Source of the DNA: RUG100 sp034927505
GTDB lineage: Bacteria; Bacillota; Clostridia; Peptostreptococcales; Anaerovoracaceae
NCBI GenBank assembly: GCA_034927505.1
Contig: JAYFPY010000011.1
Span: forward strand, 1-64,000
Direction: 5' to 3'
DNA length: 64,000 nt
Shown: positions 33,402-42,294 of the stretch, piece by piece
Position numbering within the stretch: the first letter of the stretch is position 1
Layout of the letters: each line of letters opens with the position of its first letter
Notes under the pieces: generated by a model
The model's database searches: none
The model's input: the letters and a program-made list of their open reading frames with translations, nothing else
What the model was told of the DNA's origin: nothing
Position numbers and translations under genes: made by a program

Positions 33402-34673
33402 TTACCAGCCGTATGAATCACTGTTTTGATCATTGCCGTAACTGTCACTGCCGTTTCCGCTGCCGTAGCTGTCATAGCTGTCGCTGCCGGAATCACTGCT
33501 GCCGTTTGTCGATGAATCGGAATCATCCTCCGAGACAAGGGTAAGAGTCATGGAGACGGTTTGGTTGTCTCTAACGACTACATATTTGATCTTGTCCCCG
33601 GCCTTGTGAGACTGGATTATCTTTTTCAGAGTGCTGAAGGAACTGATCTTTTTCCCGTCCACCTTGTAAACCAGATCTCCGGACTGGAATCCGGCCTGCT
33701 TGGCATTGGAACTGTATATCTCGGCGATATAAATGCCTGTCTCGCTGACGCCTGCACTCTGAGCATCACTGGAGTCGGTAAGATCCTGGTAAGACATACC
33801 GGAGTTTGCCTTTGATGAAGATGTGCTGGCAGAAGACTTGCCTTTCATGATGTTGCTGGCTGATTTTGCTGCAACATTGATAGGGATCGCAAATCCCAGG
33901 CCTTCTGTATTTTCACTGGATGATTTTGCAACCACTATGCCGATCAGCTGTCCGTTGTCGTTGAACATACCGCCGCCGGAATTGCCCGGATTGACAGAAG
34001 CGTCTGTCTGTATCAAAGTCATGTCCTGATTTTCAAGAGTGACTTCTCTGTTCTTCGCACTGATGATTCCTGCAGCCACACTGCCGCCCAACTCTCCGAG
34101 AGGATTGCCGATGACCACTGACATATCGCCCACATCGATCTGATCGCTGTTGCCGTAAGTTGCAGCAGTCAGATTTTTTGCATTGATCTTCAGTACAGCT
34201 ATATCGTTCTCACTGTCTGTACCTACTACAGTTGCCTTATAACTTTTTTTGCCCACTGTTACAGAGATCGTACTTGCGTCACTGATGACATGATTGTTGG
34301 TCAGGATATAGCCGTTGCTCTTTATGATAACGCCGCTTCCTGCGCCTTCAGTAACATACTGGCCGACCCAGCCGCCCTGCTGGCTGCTCTCGGTCTTGAT
34401 CTCCACTACGGAGTCCTGCACCTTTTTGGTTATCTCCTGTACAGTCATGCTGCTGTCTGTTGCATCTTCCAGTTTGTATCCTGTTCCTGTCACGTTGGTA
34501 GAACTCCCACTGCTGCCGGAAATGTAGTTTGCGATCGAAGTTCCTCCGAAACTGATCGCACTGGCAAGAGCTACAATTATTACTATCAATAACACAAATG
34601 ATTTTTTGCTCATGCTGATAGATCTATTGTCGTCACCGCCAGGTTTGTAATAATATGAATTTGTAGTTTTCAT
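33402..34673 (-). CDS. HtrA/DegP-like membrane-anchored serine protease with PDZ domain
   Basis: 423 residues. Short cytoplasmic start, one membrane helix (about 25-45) and a low-complexity linker. A trypsin-like domain follows with triad H128 (LTNNHVIS), D157 (SENDIAVL) and S232 (NPGNSGGGMF). A PDZ domain (about 300-385) contains AGFQSGDLVYKVDGKKI. The C-terminal ~35 residues are a Ser/Gly/Asp/Tyr repeat tail. It degrades or refolds damaged exported proteins at the outer face of the membrane. The ATG at 34673 is preceded by AAGGCGG. A TATAAT on the minus strand at 34695-34690 suggests its promoter in the divergent intergenic region. Confidence 0.92.
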   Translation of the reverse strand: MKTTNSYYYKPGGDDNRSISMSKKSFVLLIVIIVALASAISFGGTSIANYISGSSGSSTNVTGTGYKLEDATDSSMTVQEITKKVQDSVVEIKTESSQQGGWVGQYVTEGAGSGVIIKSNGYILTNNHVISDASTISVTVGKKSYKATVVGTDSENDIAVLKINAKNLTAATYGNSDQIDVGDMSVVIGNPLGELGGSVAAGIISAKNREVTLENQDMTLIQTDASVNPGNSGGGMFNDNGQLIGIVVAKSSSENTEGLGFAIPINVAAKSASNIMKGKSSASTSSSKANSGMSYQDLTDSSDAQSAGVSETGIYIAEIYSSNAKQAGFQSGDLVYKVDGKKISSFSTLKKIIQSHKAGDKIKYVVVRDNQTVSMTLTLVSEDDSDSSTNGSSDSGSDSYDSYGSGNGSDSYGNDQNSDSYGW

Positions 34674-34695
34674 ACGTTGCCGCCTTTCGATTATA

Positions 34696-34725
34696 TTGTA
34701 CCTTTAATGTGATGTATGGTAAAAT
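34696..34725 (+). promoter_or_regulatory. Phosphohexomutase operon promoter
   Basis: -35 TTGTAC (34696-34701), 18 bases, -10 TAAAAT (34720-34725), about 37 bases before the ATG. Confidence 0.6.
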
Positions 34726-34762
34726 AATATATTGAAATTTACCTTAAAAAAGGAACCGAATT

Positions 34763-36457
34763 ATGAAAAAATGCATTAAAGAATATAAACGATGGCTGAG
34801 AAACACAGATCCCGGGGACGATCTTTTCGACGGCCTGCTGATGATGGAAGACAAAGAAGATGACATATACGAAGCTTTTTATAAAGACCTGAAATTCGGG
34901 ACTTCCGGGCTGCGGGGCGTTATGATGCCCGGGACCAATCGGATGAATGTTCCTGTAGTCAGACGGGCAACGCAAGGGTTGTCCGACTATATGAACATAT
35001 ACTATAAAAACCCATCAGCTGTGATCAGCTATGACAGCAGGAACAACTCGAAGAAATATGCTGATGCTGCGGCAGAGGTTCTTGCGGCAAATGATATAAA
35101 AACATATGTCTTCAATGAAATAATGCCGGTCTCGGCGTTGTCTTTTGCCATCAGAGAACTGTCATGCGACATGGGGATAATGATAACTGCAAGCCACAAC
35201 CCGAAAGAATACAACGGCTACAAGGTATATGATTCGGAAGGCTGTCAGATAAGGAGCCGGGTCGCTGAAGGGATATTTGAAGAAATCAAAAAAGTTGATA
35301 TTTTCGGCGATGTCAGGAACGGCAGAGGAAAAGGACTGATCGCGGCTGTGCCTGAGAAGATCAGTCATGATTTTGTCGAAGAAGCGTATAAAGTTTCTCC
35401 GGGTGAAGACAGAGATCTGTCAGATCTGAAGCTAGTGTATACGCCACTGAACGGGACGGGACAAAAGCCAATAACGGAGCTGCTGTCAAAAGCCGGACTG
35501 AAAAATATCCATGTAGTGGAAGAACAGAAAATGCCCGATGGCGATTTCCCAACATGTCCATCGCCGAATCCTGAGTACAGCGAGATATATGGACTGGCGG
35601 AAAGACTATGCGATGATACAGACAGTGACCTGATCATTGCTACAGATCCGGACTGCGACAGGCTGGGCATAGCAGTGAAAAAAGGAAACGGATATAAAAA
35701 CCTGTCAGGGAATCAGATCGCAGTGCTTCTCTTTGATTATATATGCAGGGCAAAGGAGATACCGGAGCAGGCCGTGGCCGTAAGGTCTATCGTCAGCACT
35801 CCGCAGATAGACAAAATAGCAGAAGAAAACGGTATAGGCATTGAGACATGTCTCATCGGATTCAAATATATAGGTGAAAAGATAGGACGGCTCCGCGACA
35901 GATTCATATTCGGATTTGAAGAAGGAAACGGATATCTGGCGGGAGATTTTGTCAGAGACAAAGACGGCGTCAGTACAGCGCTGCTTGCATGCCGGATGGC
36001 GGCTTATCATAAGGAGCGGGGGAGGACTCTGCTTCAGGCCCTGGAAGAAATAAGCGAGGAGTATGGATACTATAAGGAAAAAGTGCTGAGCTTTACATTT
36101 GACGGATCCAGAGGCGTTAAAAAAATGCAGAAAATAATGGACAGTATCAGAAAGCACAGCCATGAAGATATTTTTGGGAAAAAAGCTACAACGATCATTG
36201 ACTATCTTACTGGAGAGCAGTATATTATCGGTGACAGTTCTAAATGCGAAATGGCGGCAGGTACAAGGCCGACAGGGCTGCCAAAAGAGAATATCCTGGA
36301 ATTTGTTTTGAACGACGAGTCCAGGATCATTATCAGACCATCAGGGACGGAGCCGAAGATAAAAGTGTATCTGTTCGCATGCAGCAGACAGAAAGCGACG
36401 GCAAAGACGATAATAAACGATAATGCAGAGAAGGTGAAAGCACTTTGGGGGAAATAG
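34763..36457 (+). CDS. Phosphoglucomutase/phosphomannomutase family protein
   Basis: 564 residues, the length of the Gram-positive PgcA-type mutases. It interconverts hexose 1- and 6-phosphates through a phosphoserine, S144 in MITASHNPKEYNGYK. Other loops in order: metal site ATDPDCDRLGIAV, sugar-specificity loop FGFEEGNGYL and phosphate site RPSGTEPKIKVYL. GTSGLRG near residue 46 is the N-terminal signature. It would feed UDP-glucose and envelope polysaccharides. AAAGGAA precedes the ATG. Four downstream genes on the same strand follow closely and may be co-transcribed. Confidence 0.92.
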   Translation: MKKCIKEYKRWLRNTDPGDDLFDGLLMMEDKEDDIYEAFYKDLKFGTSGLRGVMMPGTNRMNVPVVRRATQGLSDYMNIYYKNPSAVISYDSRNNSKKYADAAAEVLAANDIKTYVFNEIMPVSALSFAIRELSCDMGIMITASHNPKEYNGYKVYDSEGCQIRSRVAEGIFEEIKKVDIFGDVRNGRGKGLIAAVPEKISHDFVEEAYKVSPGEDRDLSDLKLVYTPLNGTGQKPITELLSKAGLKNIHVVEEQKMPDGDFPTCPSPNPEYSEIYGLAERLCDDTDSDLIIATDPDCDRLGIAVKKGNGYKNLSGNQIAVLLFDYICRAKEIPEQAVAVRSIVSTPQIDKIAEENGIGIETCLIGFKYIGEKIGRLRDRFIFGFEEGNGYLAGDFVRDKDGVSTALLACRMAAYHKERGRTLLQALEEISEEYGYYKEKVLSFTFDGSRGVKKMQKIMDSIRKHSHEDIFGKKATTIIDYLTGEQYIIGDSSKCEMAAGTRPTGLPKENILEFVLNDESRIIIRPSGTEPKIKVYLFACSRQKATAKTIINDNAEKVKALWGK

Positions 36458-36458
36458 T

Positions 36459-36887
36459 ATGAAGGAAATAAGATTGAAAATAAAAGGCAGTTATATATAT
36501 GAAAGCGCTGAAGAAGATCAGGTAGAACTGATTACCGACGGCAAACTGTATAAGAGAGGCAAAATCATATATCTCACATATGATGAAAGTGAGATGTCCG
36601 GAATGGAAGGCTGTAAAACGCGGCTGACTCTTGAAGGCCAGTCTGTGCGGATGACAAGAAAGGGCAGCGCCGTGGATATAGACACAGAGATCCACTTTGA
36701 AAAAGGAAAGAGATTTACAGGATACTATGACACGCCTTACGGGGCGGTGGAGATGGAAGTCCTGACCAACGATCTGACAAACAACGTTACTTCGGAGGGG
36801 AGCGGGTCGGTGAGTATAGACTATAACGTGAGTCTGAAGGGGCTGTCTGAAGGCAGGAGCAGACTCAATATCGAAATATTGCAGTGA
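36459..36887 (+). CDS. DUF1934 (YwiB-like) beta-barrel protein
   Basis: 142 residues, no signal peptide. Predominantly alternating strands: EIRLKIKGSYIYE, VELITDGKLYKRG, IIYLTYDESEMSG, FEKGKRFTGYYDTPYGAVEM, then GSVSIDYNVSLKGL near the end. This is the calycin-like fold of DUF1934. The function is unknown; family members are small cytoplasmic proteins. It starts one base after the mutase stop, so the two are almost certainly co-translated. Confidence 0.8.
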   Translation: MKEIRLKIKGSYIYESAEEDQVELITDGKLYKRGKIIYLTYDESEMSGMEGCKTRLTLEGQSVRMTRKGSAVDIDTEIHFEKGKRFTGYYDTPYGAVEMEVLTNDLTNNVTSEGSGSVSIDYNVSLKGLSEGRSRLNIEILQ

Positions 36888-36911
36888 TCTGCAGCAAGGA
36901 GGCAGAAGGAG

Positions 36912-37007
36912 ATGTATAGCAACAAAAGATGGATGCGTATCGTTGCAATTGTGATATGCATTGCACTTGTGGTCACTATGGGTATCTATGTGGGCTTTAT
37001 GTTCTAA
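36912..37007 (+). CDS. 31-residue single-helix membrane miniprotein (Prli42-like)
   Basis: A start MYSNKRWMRIVAI, then a 20-residue hydrophobic helix and a short end GFMF. Size, the basic N-terminus, one helix and the aromatic end resemble the Firmicutes miniprotein Prli42, a stressosome-associated membrane peptide. With so few residues the link is suggestive only. It is preceded by AAGGAGG and AAGGAG in tandem and followed 12 bases later by DUF1846, so it is clearly set up for translation inside an operon. Too short for standard gene callers. Confidence 0.65.
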   Translation: MYSNKRWMRIVAIVICIALVVTMGIYVGFMF

Positions 37008-37019
37008 GAGGAGGAACAG

Positions 37020-38534
37020 ATGACTAAAATTGGATTTGACGCGGCAAAATATCTGGAGGAACAGTCCAGATACATCAAGGAAAGGATCAATGAAGGAGAC
37101 AGCGAAAGGCTGTATCTGGAATTCGGAGGCAAACTGGTACAGGACAAACATGCTATGCGTGTCCTGCCGGGCTTTGATGAAAATGCAAAGATAGAACTGC
37201 TTCACAGGCTGAAGGATGAAACGGAAATAATAATATGTGTATATTCCGGAGATATCGCAACAAATAAAACCAGACAGGACTTTGGGATCACTTATGATCT
37301 GGAAGTGCTCAGGATAATCGATATGTTCAGAAAATATGAACTGGAGATAAACAGCGTGGTCGTAACAAGATACGAAGATGTTCCTGCAGTGAACATGTTT
37401 ATAAACAAGCTGGAACGACGAGGCATCAAAACGTACAAACACAGATTCACAAAGGGATATCCCACGGATGTGGAAACCATAGTAAGCGATGAGGGATACG
37501 GAGCCAATCCGTATATCGAGGTGACCAAACCGCTGGTAGTTGTGAACGGACCTGGAGGAGGCAGCGGCAAGCTGGCGACATGTCTGTCTCAGCTTTATCA
37601 TGATTTCAAGAGAGGGATCAAGGCAAGGTATGCAAAGTTCGAGACATTCCCTATATGGAGCCTTCCTCTCAAACACCCGGTGAATGTAGCTTATGAAGCG
37701 GCGACAGCCGATCTGAAAGATGTCAATATGATAGACTCTTTCCATCTGGAAGCCTACGGAAAGGCAGCGGTAAACTATAATCGGGACCTGGAAGTATTTC
37801 CGGTGGTAAAGAGGATAATAGAAAAGATCACCGGAGAAGAAGCCGAATACAGATCGCCTACAGATATGGGCGTGAACCGGGCCGGCTTTTCCATAATCGA
37901 TGACCGGGTATGCCGGGATGCAGCCTGCCAGGAGGTCATACGCAGATACTTTATCGCTCAGTGCGATTATAAAAAAGGAAAAATAAATGAAGATTCGGTG
38001 GACAGGTGTAAACTGCTGATGGATGAGCTGGATCTGAAGGAGACAGACAGAACGGTGGTACAGCCGGCCAGAGATTATGCTGAGAAGAAGAGGGAGTGCG
38101 ATGAACGGTATGAAAACGTGGTCATCATGGCTCTGCAGCTTCCCGACGGCAAGATCATAACGGGGCGAAGCTCCAGGCGCATGGTTGCAGCCAGCGCAGT
38201 GATGCTGAACAGCATAAAGGTGCTCAGCGGAATGGCGGATGACATACATTTGATATCACCTAACGTATTGAAAGAAATACAGGCCCTGAAGACAGATATA
38301 CTGAAACAGGAAAAATCCAGTCTGAATGCGGAAGAAATATTGACGGCTCTGACCATATCCGCTGCGACCAACCCAAGTGCAGAAGTTGCTGCGGAAAAGC
38401 TGAAAGAACTGGACGGATGCCGGGCGCACTGTACGGCAATACTGAGCGACAAGGATGAACGGACTTTGAAGGCACTGGGCGTAGATGTCACCTGCGATCC
38501 GGAATATGTGACAAACAACTTATACTTCAACTAA
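37020..38534 (+). CDS. DUF1846 family protein
   Basis: 504 residues, the normal length of this conserved family. The N-terminal GFDAAKYLEEQSRYIKERI, the LEFGGKL segment and VNGPGGGSGKLATCLSQLYH (a glycine-rich, P-loop-like turn near residue 180) are recognisable family features. Structures of relatives show a nucleotide-binding-like fold, but the reaction is not known. Cytoplasmic, no membrane segment. Its ATG follows GAGGAGGAA, and the miniprotein gene sits directly upstream. Confidence 0.88.
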   Translation: MTKIGFDAAKYLEEQSRYIKERINEGDSERLYLEFGGKLVQDKHAMRVLPGFDENAKIELLHRLKDETEIIICVYSGDIATNKTRQDFGITYDLEVLRIIDMFRKYELEINSVVVTRYEDVPAVNMFINKLERRGIKTYKHRFTKGYPTDVETIVSDEGYGANPYIEVTKPLVVVNGPGGGSGKLATCLSQLYHDFKRGIKARYAKFETFPIWSLPLKHPVNVAYEAATADLKDVNMIDSFHLEAYGKAAVNYNRDLEVFPVVKRIIEKITGEEAEYRSPTDMGVNRAGFSIIDDRVCRDAACQEVIRRYFIAQCDYKKGKINEDSVDRCKLLMDELDLKETDRTVVQPARDYAEKKRECDERYENVVIMALQLPDGKIITGRSSRRMVAASAVMLNSIKVLSGMADDIHLISPNVLKEIQALKTDILKQEKSSLNAEEILTALTISAATNPSAEVAAEKLKELDGCRAHCTAILSDKDERTLKALGVDVTCDPEYVTNNLYFN

Positions 38535-38556
38535 GAGAAACGGTAAAGGAAGAAAG

Positions 38557-39504
38557 ATGTACGGAAAGTATTTTGTCCTGTTTGCGATCATGTTTACCGG
38601 ATATGTGATGCGGAAGGCAAATTTCATAAACAGCGCAATGAACGATGGACTTAACAAATTCATCGTTTATTTTGCTTATCCCTGTCTGCTGGTGATCAAT
38701 ATCGGCAAGCTGAAGATGAACGGCGATATGATCGTGCAGTTCCTCATCATGCTGGGGATAACCTGCGGCTTGTTTGCAGTATATGCGGCGCTGGCGCGTC
38801 TGTACACGGCGAGAAAGCATATACCCAAGAGAGCAGCCAATGTGGCGGAGCTTTCCATGTCGGCGCCCAACGATGGGTTCATGGGATTCCCCGTGGCCCT
38901 TATATTCTTTGGGCAGCAGGGATTATTTTTGATGATGGCGCACAATGTAGCGCTGAACATTTATTTTTTCTCATACGGGCTGATATGTCTGAGGCGGAAC
39001 AATGCGGACCGGCCCCGTATAGACTTTAAAACGATCCTGCAGCGGACGGTGAAAATAATTTTGAACCCGAATCTGGTCGCGGTATACATAGGGATATTTA
39101 TCAGCCTGTCCGGGATATCACTGGACAATGCTCCCGGAGAATACCTGGGATATATGGGGAATGTGGCCACTCCCATGGCGATGATATTTATAGGATCATC
39201 TCTGGCGGGAAGCAAATTTTCAGAGATGCTGAAGAACAGGATCGTCTGGGGTTCGGCCATAATGAAGCTGATTCTGCTGCCGGCGGTGACCGCGCTGATC
39301 GTGTGGTTCCTGCCAATATCCGCGCTGATGAAGGCTATGCTCATACTGGGATGCTGTTTCCCTTCGGGCGCTACTGTTTCCATGCTGGCACAGCAGGAAA
39401 AACAAAACGAGGAAGTTGCCAGCCGGATACTTTTTTTCACAACAGTACTGTCCATGGGGACCATACCTATAGCTATCGATCTCATCCAAATGGGATTGTT
39501 TTAA
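38557..39504 (+). CDS. AEC-family transporter (auxin-efflux/malonate permease type)
   Basis: 315 residues. About ten membrane helices in two five-helix halves, separated by a polar stretch near residues 145-165. The first half includes FIVYFAYPCLLVINIGKL and SAPNDGFMGFPVALIFFG, the second FIGSSLAGSKF and LILGCCFPSGATVSMLAQQ, all typical of AEC carriers for dicarboxylates or related anions. The substrate cannot be read from the sequence. GGAAGAAAG precedes the ATG. It is in line with DUF1846 and the MFS gene. Confidence 0.87.
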   Translation: MYGKYFVLFAIMFTGYVMRKANFINSAMNDGLNKFIVYFAYPCLLVINIGKLKMNGDMIVQFLIMLGITCGLFAVYAALARLYTARKHIPKRAANVAELSMSAPNDGFMGFPVALIFFGQQGLFLMMAHNVALNIYFFSYGLICLRRNNADRPRIDFKTILQRTVKIILNPNLVAVYIGIFISLSGISLDNAPGEYLGYMGNVATPMAMIFIGSSLAGSKFSEMLKNRIVWGSAIMKLILLPAVTALIVWFLPISALMKAMLILGCCFPSGATVSMLAQQEKQNEEVASRILFFTTVLSMGTIPIAIDLIQMGLF

Positions 39505-39514
39505 GGAGCAGCGA

Positions 39515-40717
39515 TTGAAGAACGTCAGGATATTTGGAAGAGAAATACCGGGAGATCTGTTTATATTCCTGGTCATAAGCGTCCTGCTGGGACTGGTGTC
39601 CGCAGTGGAGAGCACATCCCTGGCCAACAGACTTTATGATGATCTGGGATTTACAATAATGCAGAGAACTCTTGTTGAAACGCCCAGAGAACTGCCCGGC
39701 CTGCTGACGGTGGTGATCATAGGGATGCTCAACAGCCTTGGCGATGTCAGGATAGCAGCGGTGGCAAACATCGTAGGAGGCGTGGGACTGCTACTTTTCG
39801 GCATGGCACCGAATCAGTTTTCCATAGTGCTGATCTGCCTGGTGATATACAGTACGGGACAGCATCTATATATCCCGCTGTCCAACACCATCGCAATGAC
39901 TTTTGCAAAAGGAAAACAGTTCGGACAGAGACTGGGTCAGGTGCAGGGCCTTGGCAGCTTTGCCATTATCATATCGACGGCGGTGCTGTATCTGCTGTAC
40001 AAATTCACCGATATCACATATACAGCAGTATTTGCTTTTGCCGGTACGGCAATGGCACTGGCCGGAGTATTGTTCCTTTTCATGGACAGGGGCAAACCTA
40101 AGGTGGTCAGCAAAAAGAGATTCGTATTCCGCAGAGAATTCAAGATGTATTACATGCTGCAGACGGTGAACGGAGCCAGAAAGCAGATCACGATCACATT
40201 TGTGCCGTGGCTTATAATAGACATATACGGCAGGCCGGTCACAACTATCACGGCGCTCTTTTTTGTGGTCTGCATCATCAATCTGTTTTTCAAACCCTGG
40301 TACGGGAATCTGATAGACAGGAAAGGAGAAGGCTTTGCTCTCCAGCTGGAAGCCGTGGTCATGTTCATTGCATGCATTGGTTTTGCCTTTGCAAAGATAA
40401 GCCTTCCGGCAGCGGCGGCAATGATCGTGGTTGGGATCTGCTATATAGGAGACAAACTGATGGAGTCGGCTGTAATGGCCAGGGCTACGTATGTGAAAAA
40501 GCTGGCGCGGGATCCCTCGGAGGTGGCAAGGACTCTTTCTACGGGACAGAGCATGGACCATGTAGTATCTATGTGCATACCGGTAATAGCCGGATGGGTA
40601 TGGTATTCTCACGGGGCGAACGGATATATATATGTATTTCTTGGCGCATTGGCAGTATCTGTGATAAACTATATACTTGCCAGTGTAATAAGAAAAAAGG
40701 AAAGGAATAAAATATGA
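39515..40717 (+). CDS. Major facilitator superfamily transporter
   Basis: 400 residues with about twelve membrane helices. The loop after helix 2 is not a strict RxGRR motif. FFKPWYGNLIDRKGEGFALQ between helices 8 and 9 resembles the conserved MFS inter-helix loop (GxLxDRxGRR type). The start is TTG at 39515 with AAGGAG seven bases upstream; no ATG nearby has a ribosome binding site. The substrate is unknown. The stop overlaps the NfeD start by four bases (ATGA), so expression of the NfeD/SPFH pair is coupled to it. Confidence 0.83.
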   Translation: MKNVRIFGREIPGDLFIFLVISVLLGLVSAVESTSLANRLYDDLGFTIMQRTLVETPRELPGLLTVVIIGMLNSLGDVRIAAVANIVGGVGLLLFGMAPNQFSIVLICLVIYSTGQHLYIPLSNTIAMTFAKGKQFGQRLGQVQGLGSFAIIISTAVLYLLYKFTDITYTAVFAFAGTAMALAGVLFLFMDRGKPKVVSKKRFVFRREFKMYYMLQTVNGARKQITITFVPWLIIDIYGRPVTTITALFFVVCIINLFFKPWYGNLIDRKGEGFALQLEAVVMFIACIGFAFAKISLPAAAAMIVVGICYIGDKLMESAVMARATYVKKLARDPSEVARTLSTGQSMDHVVSMCIPVIAGWVWYSHGANGYIYVFLGALAVSVINYILASVIRKKERNKI

Positions 40718-41169
40718 CAGTAACAGGAATAACAGTAATAGGAATCACAGTTCCCATGCCAATGGTCTGGATATTCATTGCGTTCATTTTCGGAGTGGTC
40801 GAAGCTATGACAACCAGTCTTACCAGCATATGGTTCGTGGCCGGCGGAGTTGCAGCTGCCATAGCCGCCTTTTTTACAGACAACATCATCACGGAGATAG
40901 TGGTGTTCCTGGCAGTATCTGCAATACTGCTGCTGACCACCAGACCGATACTGGTCAAAAAAATGAAAGTGGGAAAAGAACATACCAATGTAGATGCTAT
41001 GATCGGAAGGACCGTGGTAGTGACTAAAGACATTTCACCTGTGGCGCCCGGGGAAGCCAAAGTGGGCGGGCTCACATGGGCGGCAGCGGCGGATCATACC
41101 ATTGCTGCCGGAACAGAAGTTGTAATAAAACGTGTGGAAGGTGTAAAGATAATAGTGGAGGAAAAATAA
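40714..41169 (+). CDS. NfeD-family membrane protein
   Basis: 151 residues. Membrane helices span about 8-80 (VWIFIAFIFGVVEAMTTSL, WFVAGGVAAAIAAFF, IITEIVVFLAVSAILLLTTR). A C-terminal OB-fold follows (about 90-150: DAMIGRTVVVTKDI, GEAKVGGLTWAAAA, VIKRVEGVKIIVEE), the classic short NfeD layout. NfeD proteins partner flotillin/stomatin proteins in membrane microdomains. The next gene is that SPFH partner, and their coding regions overlap by one base. Confidence 0.92.
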   Translation: MTVTGITVIGITVPMPMVWIFIAFIFGVVEAMTTSLTSIWFVAGGVAAAIAAFFTDNIITEIVVFLAVSAILLLTTRPILVKKMKVGKEHTNVDAMIGRTVVVTKDISPVAPGEAKVGGLTWAAAADHTIAAGTEVVIKRVEGVKIIVEEK

Positions 41170-42149
41170 TGACTATTACAAACATTGTTGTTGTAATAGT
41201 GATCATCGTACTGGTAATCTGGCTGGTGATCACTAACATCAGGATCGTGCCTCAGGCACACTCATTCGTTATTGAAAGGCTTGGAGCGTATAACGCCAGC
41301 TGGGAGACCGGTCTGCATTTCAAGGCTCCGCTGATAGACAAGGTTTCAAAGAAAGTTTCTCTGAAGGAACATGTCATAGATTTCCCGCCTCAGCCGGTGA
41401 TCACAAAGGACAATGTAACGATCAACATCGATACCGTCGTATACTTCCAGATCACAGATCCGAAACTGTATACATACGGCGCGGACAATCCAATGGCAGC
41501 CATAGAAAACCTGACTGCGACCACACTGAGAAATATTATCGGAGACCTGGAACTGGACAGTACCCTGACCAGCAGGGATACTATAAACGGAAAGATCCGC
41601 ATCGTTCTTGACGAAGCAACAGACCCGTGGGGCATCAAAATAAACAGAGTAGAAGTCAAGAACATAGATCCGCCTCGCGAGATCCAGGAAGCTATGGAAA
41701 AACAGATGCGTGCAGAGCGTGAAAAGAGAGAAGCCGTACTCCGTGCAGAAGGTAAAAAACAGTCAGTAGTGCTGGTCGCCGAAGGAAACAAAGAATCAGC
41801 CATCCTTGAAGCCGAAGGTAAAAAGCAGGCTATGATAAAGAATGCTGAAGGTGAAGCGGCAGCTATCAAAATGGTACAGGAAGCAACAGCCGAAGGTATC
41901 AAAATGATAGTCGGATCTGCGCCTACAAGTGAAGTCCTCACTTTGAAGAGTCTGGAAGCTTTCCAGACGGCGGCAGACGGCAAAGCTACAAAGATCATCA
42001 TCCCGTCGGAGATCCAGGGGATAGCAGGTCTTGCCAGCAGCCTGACAGAAATCGTAAAAAACGACAGCAGACCGGCCGGGTCAAAGCCGGCAGTAAAGCC
42101 TGCAGTAAAAACAGAAAGCAGGCCGACGACAGATGCAGGAACCATCTGA
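41169..42149 (+). CDS. SPFH/band 7 (stomatin-like) membrane protein
   Basis: 326 residues. One N-terminal membrane helix (about 4-22), then an SPFH domain (about 25-200) opening with VPQAHSFVIERLGAYNASWE and containing VITKDNVTINIDTVVYFQIT. A long alanine/glutamate coiled coil follows (about 200-265: MRAEREKREAVLRAEGKKQS). It forms oligomeric membrane scaffolds with NfeD. The Pro/Lys-rich C-terminal tail is unstructured. Start ATG 41169; the frame extends upstream without a ribosome binding site. Confidence 0.93.
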   Translation: MTITNIVVVIVIIVLVIWLVITNIRIVPQAHSFVIERLGAYNASWETGLHFKAPLIDKVSKKVSLKEHVIDFPPQPVITKDNVTINIDTVVYFQITDPKLYTYGADNPMAAIENLTATTLRNIIGDLELDSTLTSRDTINGKIRIVLDEATDPWGIKINRVEVKNIDPPREIQEAMEKQMRAEREKREAVLRAEGKKQSVVLVAEGNKESAILEAEGKKQAMIKNAEGEAAAIKMVQEATAEGIKMIVGSAPTSEVLTLKSLEAFQTAADGKATKIIIPSEIQGIAGLASSLTEIVKNDSRPAGSKPAVKPAVKTESRPTTDAGTI

Positions 42150-42244
42150 GCCGGGTGCAGAAAAAAACGAGAAAAAAGCCTGTGAAAGTAGACTTTTTTG
42201 AAGGCGTGATATATAATTACTTTTAATTACGCGTGATCGATCGC

Positions 42245-42273
42245 TTTAAGGATCGAGAAAAACAGATTATAAT
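42245..42273 (+). promoter_or_regulatory. Possible hbd promoter
   Basis: A perfect -10 TATAAT (42268-42273) with a poor -35 TTTAAG (42245-42250) 17 bases upstream. A short inverted repeat CGATC/GATCG (about 42238-42255) overlaps the -35 area and could be an operator. The stretch 42150-42237 has only weak A/T hairpins. Confidence 0.4.
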
Positions 42274-42294
42274 CATAACAAGGAGGACATTATA

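Noticed and set aside
36333..38249. A 638-codon open frame on the minus strand opposite the mutase end, DUF1934 and DUF1846 genes
   Set aside because: It spans three well-supported plus-strand genes, has Cys/His/Phe/Tyr-rich composition typical of an antisense shadow, no ribosome binding site and no recognisable domain.
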